Shown here: in pieces, positions 51,362-60,336 of the stretch
Numbering within the stretch: the first letter of the stretch is position 1
Layout: each line of letters begins with the position of its first letter
From: Alcaligenes parafaecalis
GTDB lineage: Bacteria > Pseudomonadota > Gammaproteobacteria > Burkholderiales > Burkholderiaceae_B
NCBI RefSeq assembly: GCF_026344135.1
Contig: NZ_JAPKNA010000001.1
Span: 806,001-870,000, forward strand
Direction of reading: 5' to 3'
DNA length: 64,000 nt
Program-made: the position numbers and the translations under genes
Notes under the pieces: model-generated
Seen by the model: only the letters and a program-made list of their open reading frames with translations
Told to the model about the DNA's origin: nothing
Database searches by the model: none

Positions 51362-51701
51362 CCACAACTCCTCGGGCTTTGTCTTAAGCAAAGAGAGTAT
51401 CAGAACCGCCGCCTTATACTTTAAATCAAAACAGATAAGGACTATAGCGATCATCAAACGCCCCTGCACGAGCCCAGGACGTCTGCCCTGTGCTACCACC
51501 CGAATATGTGGTGATTTTGAGCCGTAACAGGCCCCAGATCAAAGACTGGAGCAAACAAATCGTTGCAGGTCCGGTGCATGGCGTAAAATCAGGGAGTCAG
51601 TCTAGCCTTCCCTTAACGATCGAAATAGAGCAGCAGCACAGCAGCCATTGATACGGTATGATGCTGACTTTGTCCTATTCACCTACTTTTTGCCTGCCAT
51701 T
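51362..51701. other. Divergent intergenic region between ndh-like and TetR genes
   Basis: About 340 bp without a convincing gene. It must carry the promoters of both genes. No strong operator-like palindrome was identified. Confidence 0.5.
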
Positions 51702-52343
51702 ATGCACGACGATGTTCCCCGAAAATCTCAACGCGCGACTCGAAAAGGACGCGAACGCCGCGATAAAATCCTGGAAGTGGCTTCCGAGGTTTTCCGCGAG
51801 AATGGTTTTGAGGCGACATCCATGTCCCAGATCGCTGCCTTGGCAGGCGGCTCCAAGGGCACTCTTTACAATTACTTCCCCTCCAAAGAAGACTTGCTGC
51901 TGGCCGTGCTACTGACCGGCGCCCAGGAATTTACCGAGCAGGTCCTGACCAAGCTGGACACGGAGGGCGACATACGCGAAGAACTGCAGCGTTTCTTGCT
52001 GCCCATGCTGCGCAATCTCTACTCCAAGCAAACAGCCCAGCTATTGCGTATCGTTGTTTCTGTAGGCGGCCATAGCGATATCGGCAAACGCTTTATGGAG
52101 ATGCTGGATGATCAGATCTGGGACGGCGTGCAGTGTTTTTTTGCCCGCCATGTCGAGCGTGGCACTCTGCGCAAACTGGACCCGGCCTTGATGGTGGAAC
52201 ATTTCCGCTGCCTGAGCGAAGGCGAAATTGTCTTGCTCCTGATGGGGGCGATGGAACCCTGGAGCGAAGAACGCATTCAGAGCGAAACCGAACATATTCT
52301 GGATATGTTCCTGCACGTTTACCAAAGCGACGTAGCCAACTAA
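51702..52343 (+). CDS. TetR-family transcriptional regulator
   Basis: A 213-residue regulator with the TetR HTH (RRDKILEVASEVFRENGFEATSMSQIAALAGGSKGTLYNYFPSKEDLLLAVL, about residues 20-69, here quoted in two pieces: RRDKILEVASEVFRENGF and GGSKGTLYNYFPSKEDLL). The C-terminal domain is of the AcrR/YcdC-like type and gives no ligand clue. It is divergent from the NADH dehydrogenase gene, a possible target. The ATG at 51702 is chosen because similarity begins there. Confidence 0.85.
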   Translation: MHDDVPRKSQRATRKGRERRDKILEVASEVFRENGFEATSMSQIAALAGGSKGTLYNYFPSKEDLLLAVLLTGAQEFTEQVLTKLDTEGDIREELQRFLLPMLRNLYSKQTAQLLRIVVSVGGHSDIGKRFMEMLDDQIWDGVQCFFARHVERGTLRKLDPALMVEHFRCLSEGEIVLLLMGAMEPWSEERIQSETEHILDMFLHVYQSDVAN

Positions 52344-52416
52344 GGTTTCATCACGCTGCTACATCGCTGGCTATCAGCACCCTACCCGCAGCAACAAAAA
52401 GCAAACACCTCATATA

Positions 52417-52458
52417 AAAACACCCCGGCATGGAAGCTCCATGCCGGGGTGTTTTATT
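52417..52458. terminator. Strong bidirectional terminator between TetR and ppsA genes
   Basis: AAAACACCCCGGCATGGA and TCCATGCCGGGGTGTTTT form a perfect 18-bp stem on an AGC loop. T-runs follow on both strands, matching the convergent genes. Confidence 0.93.
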
Positions 52459-52511
52459 TTAGCTGGCTTGACCAGCGTACTGCCAAAGAAACTCTGGCAG
52501 CCGCTTAAGTC

Positions 52512-54878
52512 TTAGGCCTTGGCCAGACGCTGCCAGGTGTCCACAACCGTGTCCGGGTTCAGCGACAAGGAAATAATGCCTTCGTCGCTCAGCCACTTGG
52601 CCAGATCAGGGTGGTCGCTGGGGCCTTGACCACAAATACCGACGTATTTGTTTTGTGCCAGACATGCCTTGATGGCACGGCTCAGCATGAACTTCACGGC
52701 TTCGTCACGCTCGTCAAAGTCAGCAGCCAACAGTTCCATACCGGAGTCGCGATCCAGACCCAGAGTCAACTGAGTCATGTCGTTGGAGCCGATGGAGAAA
52801 CCGTCAAAGTACTGCAAGAACTGATCGGCCAAAATAGCGTTGGAAGGCACTTCGCACATCATGATCAGGCGCAGGCCGTTTTCGCCGCGAGCCAGACCGT
52901 GATTAGCCAAGAGACCCACCACACGTTCTGCCTGACCCAGGGTACGCACGAATGGCACCATGATTTCGACGTTGGTCAGACCCATTTCGTCGCGTACTTT
53001 CTTCAGGGCTTCGCATTCCATCTTGAAGCATTCTGCGAAGTCTTCGGACAGGTAGCGAGCCACGCCGCGGAAGCCCAGCATTGGGTTCTCTTCCTCGGGC
53101 TCGTAGCGCGAACCACCCACCAGCTTGCGGTATTCGTTGGACTTGAAGTCCGACAAACGCACGATGACGGGCTTGGGGTAGAAGGATGCGGCCAGAGTCG
53201 CAATACCTTCAGCCAGTTTTTCTACGAAGAAAGCACGTGGGCTGGCGTAGCCACGGGCAGCCGATTCCACCGCTTTTTTCAGTTCGCTATCCACATTGGG
53301 GTAGTCCAGAACCGCTTTGGGGTGAATGGCGATATTGTTGTTGATGATGAATTCCAGACGAGCCAGACCCACACCATCGTTCGGGATTTGCGAGAAGTCG
53401 AAAGCCAGTTGTGGGTTACCCACGTTCATCATGACTTTCAGGCCAATCTCGGGCATTTGGCCCCAGCTCACTTCTTCGATCTCGGTTTCCAGCAGACCGT
53501 CGTAAATACGACCTTCGTCGCCTTCAGCACACGAAACGGTCACTTCCTGGCCTTCCTTCAGCACGTCAGTGGCGTTGTTGCAACCGACCACGGCAGGAAT
53601 ACCCAGTTCGCGAGCAATAATCGCGGCGTGGCAAGTACGGCCACCACGGTTGGTGACGATAGCCGAAGCCAGCTTCATGATGGGCTCCCAGTTAGGGTCC
53701 GTCATGTCGGTAACCAGCACGTCGCCGGGTTTGACCAGATCCATCTCGGAAGCATCAGCCACGATACGGACTTTGCCCGAACCGATCTTCTGGCCAATAG
53801 CACGGCCAGTCACCAGCACTTCGCCGGTGGCTTTCAGGCGGTAACGCTCTTGCACATCGTTGCTGCCTTGCTGGGACTTGACGGTCTCAGGACGGGCTTG
53901 CAGGATGTAGATCTTGCCGTCGATACCATCACGACCCCACTCAATGTCCATAGGACGCTGGTAGTGTTTTTCGATGATGGTGGCGTAGCGGGCCAGTTCG
54001 ATAACTTCTTCGTCGCTCAGGGAGTAACGGTTGCGCTCGGACACGGGCACATCAACCGTGCGCACAGCGTGGTCCGTGGTACGGCCTTCGTCAAATTCCA
54101 TCTTGATCAGCTTGGAGCCAATGCGGCGGCTGATGATGGGGTAGTGACCGGAAGCCAGGGTTGGCTTGTAAACGTAGAACTCGTCCGGATTGACCGAACC
54201 TTGAACCACGGTTTCGCCCAGGCCATAGGAGGAAGTCAAAAAGACCACATCCTTGAAGCCCGACTCGGTGTCCAAGGTGAACATCACGCCAGCACTGCCC
54301 TTGTCGGAGCGCACCATGCGCTGAATACCAGCGGACAGAGCCACTTCAGCGTGAGCGTAGCCCTTGTGCACGCGGTAAGAAATAGCACGGTCGTTGTACA
54401 GGGAAGCAAACACGTGGTGAATCTTGCCCAGCACTTCGTCAATACCGACGACGTTCAGGTAGGTTTCTTGCTGACCAGCAAAAGAGGCATCAGGCAAGTC
54501 TTCTGCAGTCGCGGAAGAACGCACGGCAAAGGAGCCCTTGCCATCGGCGTCCAGTTCGGCAAAGGCCTCACGTACGGCTTTCTCGAACTCGGCAGGGAAA
54601 GGAGTGTCGATGATCCACTGACGAATTTCGGCACCGGCGGCGGCCAGTTCACGCACATCGTCGGCGTCCAGCGTATCCAGACGCTGCTGAATGCGCTTGT
54701 CCAGATCGTTGTTTTTCAGGAAAACGCGGAATGCTTCGGCCGTCGTGGCAAAGCCACCCGGCACGCGCACACCAGCATCAGCCAACTGGCTAATCATTTC
54801 ACCCAGCGAAGCGTTTTTACCGCCCACTGTGTCGACGTCCGTCATGCGGAGCTTGTCGAAACCAATTACGTAAGACAT
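52512..54878 (-). CDS. ppsA: Phosphoenolpyruvate synthase
   Basis: The enzyme converts pyruvate, ATP and water to phosphoenolpyruvate, AMP and phosphate for gluconeogenesis. The 788-residue protein has the N-terminal ATP-grasp domain (VGGKNASLGEM, FAVRSSATAEDLPDASFAGQQ), the phospho-His in GGRTCHAAIIARELGIP (about residue 420), and the PEP/pyruvate barrel ending with GICGQGPSDHPDLAKWL. It is divergent from ppsR, its regulator, across 170 nt. Confidence 0.97.
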   Translation of the reverse strand: MSYVIGFDKLRMTDVDTVGGKNASLGEMISQLADAGVRVPGGFATTAEAFRVFLKNNDLDKRIQQRLDTLDADDVRELAAAGAEIRQWIIDTPFPAEFEKAVREAFAELDADGKGSFAVRSSATAEDLPDASFAGQQETYLNVVGIDEVLGKIHHVFASLYNDRAISYRVHKGYAHAEVALSAGIQRMVRSDKGSAGVMFTLDTESGFKDVVFLTSSYGLGETVVQGSVNPDEFYVYKPTLASGHYPIISRRIGSKLIKMEFDEGRTTDHAVRTVDVPVSERNRYSLSDEEVIELARYATIIEKHYQRPMDIEWGRDGIDGKIYILQARPETVKSQQGSNDVQERYRLKATGEVLVTGRAIGQKIGSGKVRIVADASEMDLVKPGDVLVTDMTDPNWEPIMKLASAIVTNRGGRTCHAAIIARELGIPAVVGCNNATDVLKEGQEVTVSCAEGDEGRIYDGLLETEIEEVSWGQMPEIGLKVMMNVGNPQLAFDFSQIPNDGVGLARLEFIINNNIAIHPKAVLDYPNVDSELKKAVESAARGYASPRAFFVEKLAEGIATLAASFYPKPVIVRLSDFKSNEYRKLVGGSRYEPEEENPMLGFRGVARYLSEDFAECFKMECEALKKVRDEMGLTNVEIMVPFVRTLGQAERVVGLLANHGLARGENGLRLIMMCEVPSNAILADQFLQYFDGFSIGSNDMTQLTLGLDRDSGMELLAADFDERDEAVKFMLSRAIKACLAQNKYVGICGQGPSDHPDLAKWLSDEGIISLSLNPDTVVDTWQRLAKA

Positions 54879-55048
54879 AAGTCACCTTGAATAGAAAAAA
54901 AAGCGTGTTTGCTTAAGGCAGTGATCCGCACAGCGCTGTCTGTGTGATCTGTCCTAAGCAAACCTGCCTTTCTCATACCCTGATCCGAGCGGTAAATGGT
55001 AATCTTGCAAATTGTACCGTTTCCCGAGCATTGTGCACGACTTATTCC

Positions 55049-55882
55049 ATGACATCTTCTCCTATTGAGCGTACCGTCTTTGTCGTTTCTGACAGCACGG
55101 GCATTACCGCCGAAACTTTCAGCAACTCCGTCCTGTCGCAATTCGCTCAATTCGAATTTCAGGCCATCCGGATTCCCTTTATCGATACTATCGAGAAAGC
55201 CCAGTCTGTCGCTGATCGCATCAACCAATGCGCTCAAGAACAAGGCCAGCAGCCTCTGGTATTCAGCACTCTGGTTGACCCCAAGATGGCGCACATTATT
55301 GGCGCGGCCAACTGCACCTTCCTGGATCTGTTTGGTGCCTTTGTACGACACATTGAACGCGCCCTGGGAGTGAAATCCAGCCGTTCCGTGGGCCGTTCGC
55401 ACTCCGGTGGCATGTCCAAGCGCTACAACAATCGCATTGAGGCCATCAACTTCAGTCTGGCGCACGACGATGGTCAGTACGTGAATGGTCTGGAACAAGC
55501 CGACGTGATTCTGGTGGGTGTGTCCCGTTGCGGAAAAACGCCTACCAGCTTGTACTTGGCGATGCAGTACGCCGTCAAGGCCGCCAACTACCCCATCATT
55601 CCCGAAGATTTCCAGCGCGGCACCCTGCCCGCCACGCTGGCTCCCTACCGGAAAAAGATTTTTGGCCTGTCCATTCATCCAGACCGCCTGTCTGAAGTGC
55701 GTAATGAGCGCCGTCCCGGGAGCAAATACGCCACCATCGAGCAATGCCGTATGGAAGTGGCTGAAGCGGAACGACTGATGCGTATGGAAGGCATTCCCTG
55801 GCTGTCTACCACCACCAAGTCCATCGAAGAAATCTCCACCAAGATTCTGGATGATGTAGGTCTGGATCGCCGCTCCTACTAA
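55049..55882 (+). CDS. ppsR: Pyruvate, phosphate/water dikinase regulatory protein
   Basis: A 277-residue bifunctional kinase/pyrophosphorylase (DUF299) that switches PpsA off and on by ADP-dependent threonine phosphorylation. It begins RTVFVVSDSTGITAETFSNSVL, has the P-loop VSRCGKTPTSLYLA (about residues 155-168), then SVRNERR-type EVRNERRPGSKYA and a C-terminal STTTKSIEEISTKIL. The ATG at 55049 gives the family length; the frame continues upstream without similarity. Its partner ppsA is adjacent and divergent. Confidence 0.95.
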   Translation: MTSSPIERTVFVVSDSTGITAETFSNSVLSQFAQFEFQAIRIPFIDTIEKAQSVADRINQCAQEQGQQPLVFSTLVDPKMAHIIGAANCTFLDLFGAFVRHIERALGVKSSRSVGRSHSGGMSKRYNNRIEAINFSLAHDDGQYVNGLEQADVILVGVSRCGKTPTSLYLAMQYAVKAANYPIIPEDFQRGTLPATLAPYRKKIFGLSIHPDRLSEVRNERRPGSKYATIEQCRMEVAEAERLMRMEGIPWLSTTTKSIEEISTKILDDVGLDRRSY

Positions 55883-55981
55883 AACGTGACGCCATCCCGG
55901 ATGCTGTACGGATTTCCACCTCAGGGAATTCGGACAGCATCATCAAAACCACTGCGCAAGATACTGGTTAGCAACAAAACG

Positions 55982-56001
55982 GGGGGCACGATCGTGCCCC
56001 C
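55982..56001. terminator. Terminator palindrome after the methyltransferase gene
   Basis: A perfect 20-bp palindrome, GGGGGCACGA followed by its complement. On the minus strand it is followed by CGTTTTGTT, about 24 nt after the methyltransferase stop codon. Confidence 0.7.
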
Positions 56002-56024
56002 AATAGCCAAGTAGACTTCAGCTC

Positions 56025-56702
56025 TTACGGCTTGTAGGCGACCCAGCCCTTGAACGTGAATGCGCAATAGAAAAGTTCAATATCAATAAATCCGGCCTCA
56101 CGAAGCAGGTCAACATCCTGCTGCGGTGAAAGCACGGGCAGCCGCTCCTTGATCGCCGCCATATTGCCCTCGGCCTGCTCCACAGACACGCCAGAAGCCA
56201 TAGTGAATGCCGCAGTACGCGCAAGCCATTTATCTCTAGCAGGATCGTCGTCTGTGAAGCTGTGATGTGCGACGACAAGGGGCGCCCCAGGCTTGAGTCT
56301 GAGGAACATCTGTCTCAAGGTCTGCAGGCGTTCGGCTGATGGCAGAAAATGCAGCGTCAGCAGGCAAACAGCGCCATCAAACGGCCCCTCTGGGGCACTG
56401 TCGATATAGCCCTCGTGCAGACGCACACGCCCCCCGTCCTGACCGATTGTTGTGCGGGCGAGCCCAAGCATCTGAGCTGACGGATCAACACCGTCGAAAA
56501 GCCAAGTCGGCCGCATATGGGTGAAGGCCTTCAGCTCCAGTCCGCCGCCTGCACCGAGCACCAGGATACGTGCGTCAGCAGGCGCACGTTCACCCAACAG
56601 CACGCCTGCCATCCTATGCAAATCAAAAAGGCCGGGCACAATCCTGGCCGCCCGATCGGCATAGCTCGATACGGACACCGGGTCAGAGAACGGGTTCATC
56701 AC
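56025..56702 (-). CDS. Class I SAM-dependent methyltransferase
   Basis: A 225-residue methyltransferase with motif I ILVLGAGGGLELKAF (about residues 45-59), FDGVDPSAQMLGLA for the acidic ribose loop, and FDGAVCLLTLHFLP as motif IV. The substrate is unknown. It overlaps the Rrf2-like gene (ATGA), an association seen repeatedly in proteobacteria, where the regulator probably controls the methyltransferase. Confidence 0.86.
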   Translation of the reverse strand: MMNPFSDPVSVSSYADRAARIVPGLFDLHRMAGVLLGERAPADARILVLGAGGGLELKAFTHMRPTWLFDGVDPSAQMLGLARTTIGQDGGRVRLHEGYIDSAPEGPFDGAVCLLTLHFLPSAERLQTLRQMFLRLKPGAPLVVAHHSFTDDDPARDKWLARTAAFTMASGVSVEQAEGNMAAIKERLPVLSPQQDVDLLREAGFIDIELFYCAFTFKGWVAYKP

Positions 56703-56962
56703 ACGTGACCTTTCGTGAGTGGGGCGTCATGCCGTTGGCGCAAGGCGACCGTTCCCAGGTCAATACGGATACGCCATCCCTCTAAGTAGCCTCGATCGGA
56801 CTTCACAATGCCCGCTGTCCGCAGGTATCCCATGCTGCGTCGGACGACGACGGGATGAATGCCCAGACACTGAGCCAGAGATTCTGAAGTAGTGGGTCCA
56901 TCCTGTTCAGCCATGCGCAAAAGCGCATGAAGGAAGGACGATAGGCGGCTATCTCTTTTCAT
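56699..56962 (-). CDS. Rrf2-family regulator, C-terminally truncated
   Basis: The 87-residue product starts MKRDSRLSSFLHALLRMAEQ and contains the Rrf2 winged helix: TTSESLAQCLGIHPVVVRRSMGYLRTAGIVKSDRG. Family members run about 130-150 residues with a dimerisation helix and often an iron-sulfur cysteine cluster. Here the protein ends shortly after the wing (LGTVALRQRHDAPLTKGHV). The DNA-binding part is intact, but normal dimerisation is doubtful. A shortened functional regulator is the alternative to a decaying gene. Confidence 0.75.
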   Translation of the reverse strand: MKRDSRLSSFLHALLRMAEQDGPTTSESLAQCLGIHPVVVRRSMGYLRTAGIVKSDRGYLEGWRIRIDLGTVALRQRHDAPLTKGHV

Positions 56963-57062
56963 GTAACTTATAATGTTCTCTTTGAAATGTGATGTCAAGC
57001 AGGTGTAACCCAATGGCATCATCCAGCAAATGTCATTGCTGAAATCACGGCGAAATACAAAG

Positions 57063-57096
57063 GGCCTGAGTCCAGTGCAATACCGAACTCAGGCCT
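57063..57096 (-). terminator. Terminator of the amidase gene
   Basis: GGCCTGAGT and ACTCAGGCC enclose about 15 nt. On the minus strand CTTTGTATTT follows, roughly 120 nt after the amidase stop codon. Confidence 0.65.
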
Positions 57097-57215
57097 TCCG
57101 CTATTAATTTTTAACTGTCCAACCTCTTGGGCTCAGTTCACAACACCCACTTCAGGCCGTTTATAAGAAACCATCTGTCTGGAATGCAGTCGCCCCACCC
57201 CGTGAATAGTACGTC

Positions 57216-58664
57216 TCAATCCAAACGGCCAACCCAGACTTGGGGATGTTGATCTGCCCAGGGCAAAGCCTGCTCCAACTGCCCTGCCAGACCAAACAAC
57301 ATGCACTCCTGACCATAGGCGGCGGTAAACATCATGCCAATCGGCAAAGAGGTCGCCACATCGTATCCCGCTGGTACGGACATGGATGGCGAACCACTGA
57401 TATTGGCCAAAGCCGCAAAAGGCGCTTGCCGAAATACATGGGCTATCCAGCCCAGGCCGTCCACCTGATCTTGTACCTTGTTGTACTCCCCCACTTTCAT
57501 GGGCAACGTGGGGACAGTGGGGGTCATCAAAACATCATATTTTTGAAAATACGCCCCCAGATTGCGTGAAACCGTATTGCGGACCGCAATCGCCCCCAAA
57601 ATATCAATACCTGTGATTTTCTTGCCATAGGCATAGGCTGCCAGCGTCGCCTTTTCCAGATACTCCTCGTTAACAGGACGCCCCGTGGCCGCTGCAATAC
57701 TGTCCACCCAGGCTGCCGTATTCACGTTCCAGAACTGGGCATTGGCATGCACAAACGCCTCCCAGCTCACCCCCGAGTCAAACTGCAAGGGCTCGACCTG
57801 ATGTCCCAGAGACTCCAGCACTGAAGCCATATCAATGGCCTTGGCTGCAATCATCGATTGGGTTTTGTCACCGCTGGGAGGGTCCATCATCAAGCCAATG
57901 CGCAAAGGCCCTGGATGCTTTTTCACGGCTGATAGGAAACTGCGTGGCGGTGGAGCCGTGTAATACGGCTCCCCAATGCCAGGGCGGCTGATCGCATCCA
58001 GCAAGGCGGCACTGTCACGGACGCTACGGCTGACGCCCAGGTGAGCCAATAAGCCGCTCCACACTTCATCTTGCAAGGGGCCGCTGGATACCCGCCCCCG
58101 AGTCGGTTTCAAGCCGAACAAACCATTGACTGCCGCCGGAACGCGGATAGAGCCCCCTCCATCCGTCGCATGGGCAAGTGGCACCATCCCTGCCGCAACA
58201 GCGGCGGCAGACCCCCCGGTTGAACCGCCTGCATTAAAAGCGGGATTCCAAGGGTTCAGTGTGGGCCCTACGCAGCGCGCCTCGGTCGTAGTACTGATGG
58301 CAAATTCCGAGGTCGTTGTACGCCCCAAGGTCATCAGCCCTGCTTCCTTGTAATAACGCATCAGAGTGCTATCGGAATCCATCACCATATCGTGCGCCAG
58401 CTTGCTGCCCAGCTCGTAGCGCTTGCCCTTCATGGTGATGGCCAGATCCTTGATCAGAAAAGGCACTCCGTAGAGCACAGAGTCCCGATCCGCGTGGGGG
58501 TCCACCTCTGCATCCCAGCTTTCAACGACCGCATTGATTTTGGGATTAAGCTTGTCGATGGCTTTTTTGCCCACCTGACTCAACTCTTGAACACTGATTT
58601 GTTTCTTGGCGACCAGCTCGGCCAAAGCCAGGGCATCGTAAGTCGCGTATTCGCTAAGTTTCAT
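57216..58664 (-). CDS. Amidase-signature family hydrolase
   Basis: A 482-residue Ser-Ser-Lys amidase. The catalytic Lys is in FLIKDLAITMKGK (about residue 75), and the signature region has GGSTGGSAAAVAAGMVPLA and ATDGGGSIRVPA with the cis-Ser and nucleophile Ser. The C-terminal VLMTPTVPTLP is conserved. Substrates in the family range from small amides to 6-aminohexanoate cyclic dimers, which this sequence resembles in length. The ATG at 58664 has GAGG 7 nt upstream. It stands alone. Confidence 0.87.
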   Translation of the reverse strand: MKLSEYATYDALALAELVAKKQISVQELSQVGKKAIDKLNPKINAVVESWDAEVDPHADRDSVLYGVPFLIKDLAITMKGKRYELGSKLAHDMVMDSDSTLMRYYKEAGLMTLGRTTTSEFAISTTTEARCVGPTLNPWNPAFNAGGSTGGSAAAVAAGMVPLAHATDGGGSIRVPAAVNGLFGLKPTRGRVSSGPLQDEVWSGLLAHLGVSRSVRDSAALLDAISRPGIGEPYYTAPPPRSFLSAVKKHPGPLRIGLMMDPPSGDKTQSMIAAKAIDMASVLESLGHQVEPLQFDSGVSWEAFVHANAQFWNVNTAAWVDSIAAATGRPVNEEYLEKATLAAYAYGKKITGIDILGAIAVRNTVSRNLGAYFQKYDVLMTPTVPTLPMKVGEYNKVQDQVDGLGWIAHVFRQAPFAALANISGSPSMSVPAGYDVATSLPIGMMFTAAYGQECMLFGLAGQLEQALPWADQHPQVWVGRLD

Positions 58665-58939
58665 TGTTGACCTCATCTGAAAAAACAAGGATTAAGAATC
58701 CAGCCGGATACCAACGATGGAGCGATACAAGGTGAAGAGGCAGCACGTGCAGGGCTGCAGATAGACGGGCAAACAAGACAGGCCTGCCCCGTCAGGCGCT
58801 CAATGCTAGCCTACCGACAACTAGGTGCCTTACTAGATGATTTACTTGATTTTACAAGAAGAAACAAGTGCTATATCAAGACAGAATTGTCGTGTACACG
58901 TTCATTCTGCTTAAGGCTTTGCAATGAAAGCAGCCAGGG

Positions 58940-59722
58940 CTAACGGCTGTGTTGACGTCGTTGCTCGTACAAGCAAAGGGCGGTGGCGATAGCCACATTC
59001 AAGGACTCGACTCCCGGAGCCTGGGGAATGAACAGGCGCTGATTCGCCTTGGTCAGCAAGGCTGGGCTGACGCCTTGCCCTTCATTGCCAAACACCCAAA
59101 TCGCTTGGTCAGGCAAGCTAGCTTCATACAGGTCCTGAGTATCGGGCCCCAGAGAGGTCACTAGCACCGGCAAGGCGGCCTTTTCCAGCAGCTCCGCCCC
59201 ATCCACTTGCTCGTGCACCTGAATAGAGAAATGAGCGCCCTGCGCGCTGCGCAGCACTTTTTGTGACCAGACGCTGGCACAGCCTGGCGTCAGATAAACG
59301 GCTTCCAGGCCCACTGCCACCGCAGTTCGCAATACAGTTCCCACATTACCGGGATCCTGAACCTGATCCAGCAAGATGGCGCGTTTACGGGGAGCCGTCC
59401 AGGCTTGCCCACGAGGCACGCGGACAATAAAGCCCACGCCCTGCCCCTGGCCCACCTGGGAGACAGCGTTCATCAAGGTAGCATTGAAAATGACACTGCT
59501 ATGGCCGGGTAAGAAGCGCGCCAATTCCAGCAGTTCTTCCGAGTGACGATCCATCTCGAAAACAGCCAGCTCCGGCTGGCCACGGCGTTCCAGCCACATC
59601 TGACAGAGATGGATGCCTTCCAACCAAATTAGCTGATCGCCCCCGTCCAGCTCGCGCTTATCATGAGCCAGGCGCTGCACTCGTTTGAACAGTGCATTAT
59701 CTTTGGATTCAATCAGCCTCAT
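58940..59722 (-). CDS. SpoU/TrmH-family RNA 2'-O-methyltransferase
   Basis: A 260-residue SPOUT methyltransferase that modifies a ribose in tRNA or rRNA. The three SpoU motifs are present: LLDQVQDPGNVGTVLRTA (motif 1), WVFGNEGQGVS (motif 2) and VESLNVAIATALCLYEQRR (motif 3), the last forming the knot. An N-terminal substrate-binding domain covers about residues 1-95. It lies 8 nt after rnhB and ends the lpx operon. Which nucleotide it modifies is not deducible. Confidence 0.9.
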   Translation of the reverse strand: MRLIESKDNALFKRVQRLAHDKRELDGGDQLIWLEGIHLCQMWLERRGQPELAVFEMDRHSEELLELARFLPGHSSVIFNATLMNAVSQVGQGQGVGFIVRVPRGQAWTAPRKRAILLDQVQDPGNVGTVLRTAVAVGLEAVYLTPGCASVWSQKVLRSAQGAHFSIQVHEQVDGAELLEKAALPVLVTSLGPDTQDLYEASLPDQAIWVFGNEGQGVSPALLTKANQRLFIPQAPGVESLNVAIATALCLYEQRRQHSR

Positions 59723-59730
59723 TCTTCAAC

Positions 59731-60336
59731 TTACCTAACTAAAGATGCGCGTACCGGCGCGAAACTTCGACGATGCTCTGGACAAGGGCCATGCTGTGAC
59801 AAACGCTGCAAATGCAAGGCCGTCCCATACCCCTTGTGTTGATCAAAACCGTACTCGGGATAGTCACGGTGCAGCTCCAGACAAACTGCATCCCGTGCCG
59901 TTTTAGCCAGAATGGAAGCGGCTGCAATGGCCGCATGGCTGGCGTCGCCTTTGATAATGGCCTCGGCGGGACAGCACAAATTCATTGGAATACGATTGCC
60001 ATCGACCAGAGCCTGCTCTGGCTTGAGCTTCAGACCATTACAGGCTCGCTGCATGGCCAGCATGGCCGCATGCAAAATATTGATGTCATCAATTTCGGCA
60101 ACGCTTGCGCTGGCAATTTCCCAGGCCAAGGCCCGTTCCTTGATCAGTACAGCCAGCGCTTCACGCCGTTTGGCCGTCAGCTTTTTGGAATCGTTCAAAC
60201 CCTCAATGGGATTATCGGGATCCAGAATCACGGCAGCCGCAAAGACCGGGCCTGCCAAGGGACCACGTCCCGCTTCATCCAGCCCCGCAACCAAACCGGC
60301 CGACACATCACTGACCAATAAATCTAGCTGCTTCAT
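59731..60336 (-). CDS. rnhB: Ribonuclease HII
   Basis: The enzyme cuts RNA in RNA-DNA hybrids and at misinserted ribonucleotides. The 201-residue protein has VAGLDEAGRGPLAGPVFAAA (acidic active-site pair), DSKKLTAKRRE, and IIKGDASHAAIAAASILAKTARD. The ATG at 60336 overlaps the lpxB stop (GGATGA), which fixes the start and shows coupling; the frame further upstream is antisense-like lpxB in another frame. Confidence 0.95.
   Translation of the reverse strand: MKQLDLLVSDVSAGLVAGLDEAGRGPLAGPVFAAAVILDPDNPIEGLNDSKKLTAKRREALAVLIKERALAWEIASASVAEIDDINILHAAMLAMQRACNGLKLKPEQALVDGNRIPMNLCCPAEAIIKGDASHAAIAAASILAKTARDAVCLELHRDYPEYGFDQHKGYGTALHLQRLSQHGPCPEHRRSFAPVRASLVR

Noticed and set aside
52611..54890. 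A 759-codon plus-strand open frame opposite ppsA
   Set aside because: It is the antisense shadow of a fully recognisable phosphoenolpyruvate synthase and has no protein-like domains.
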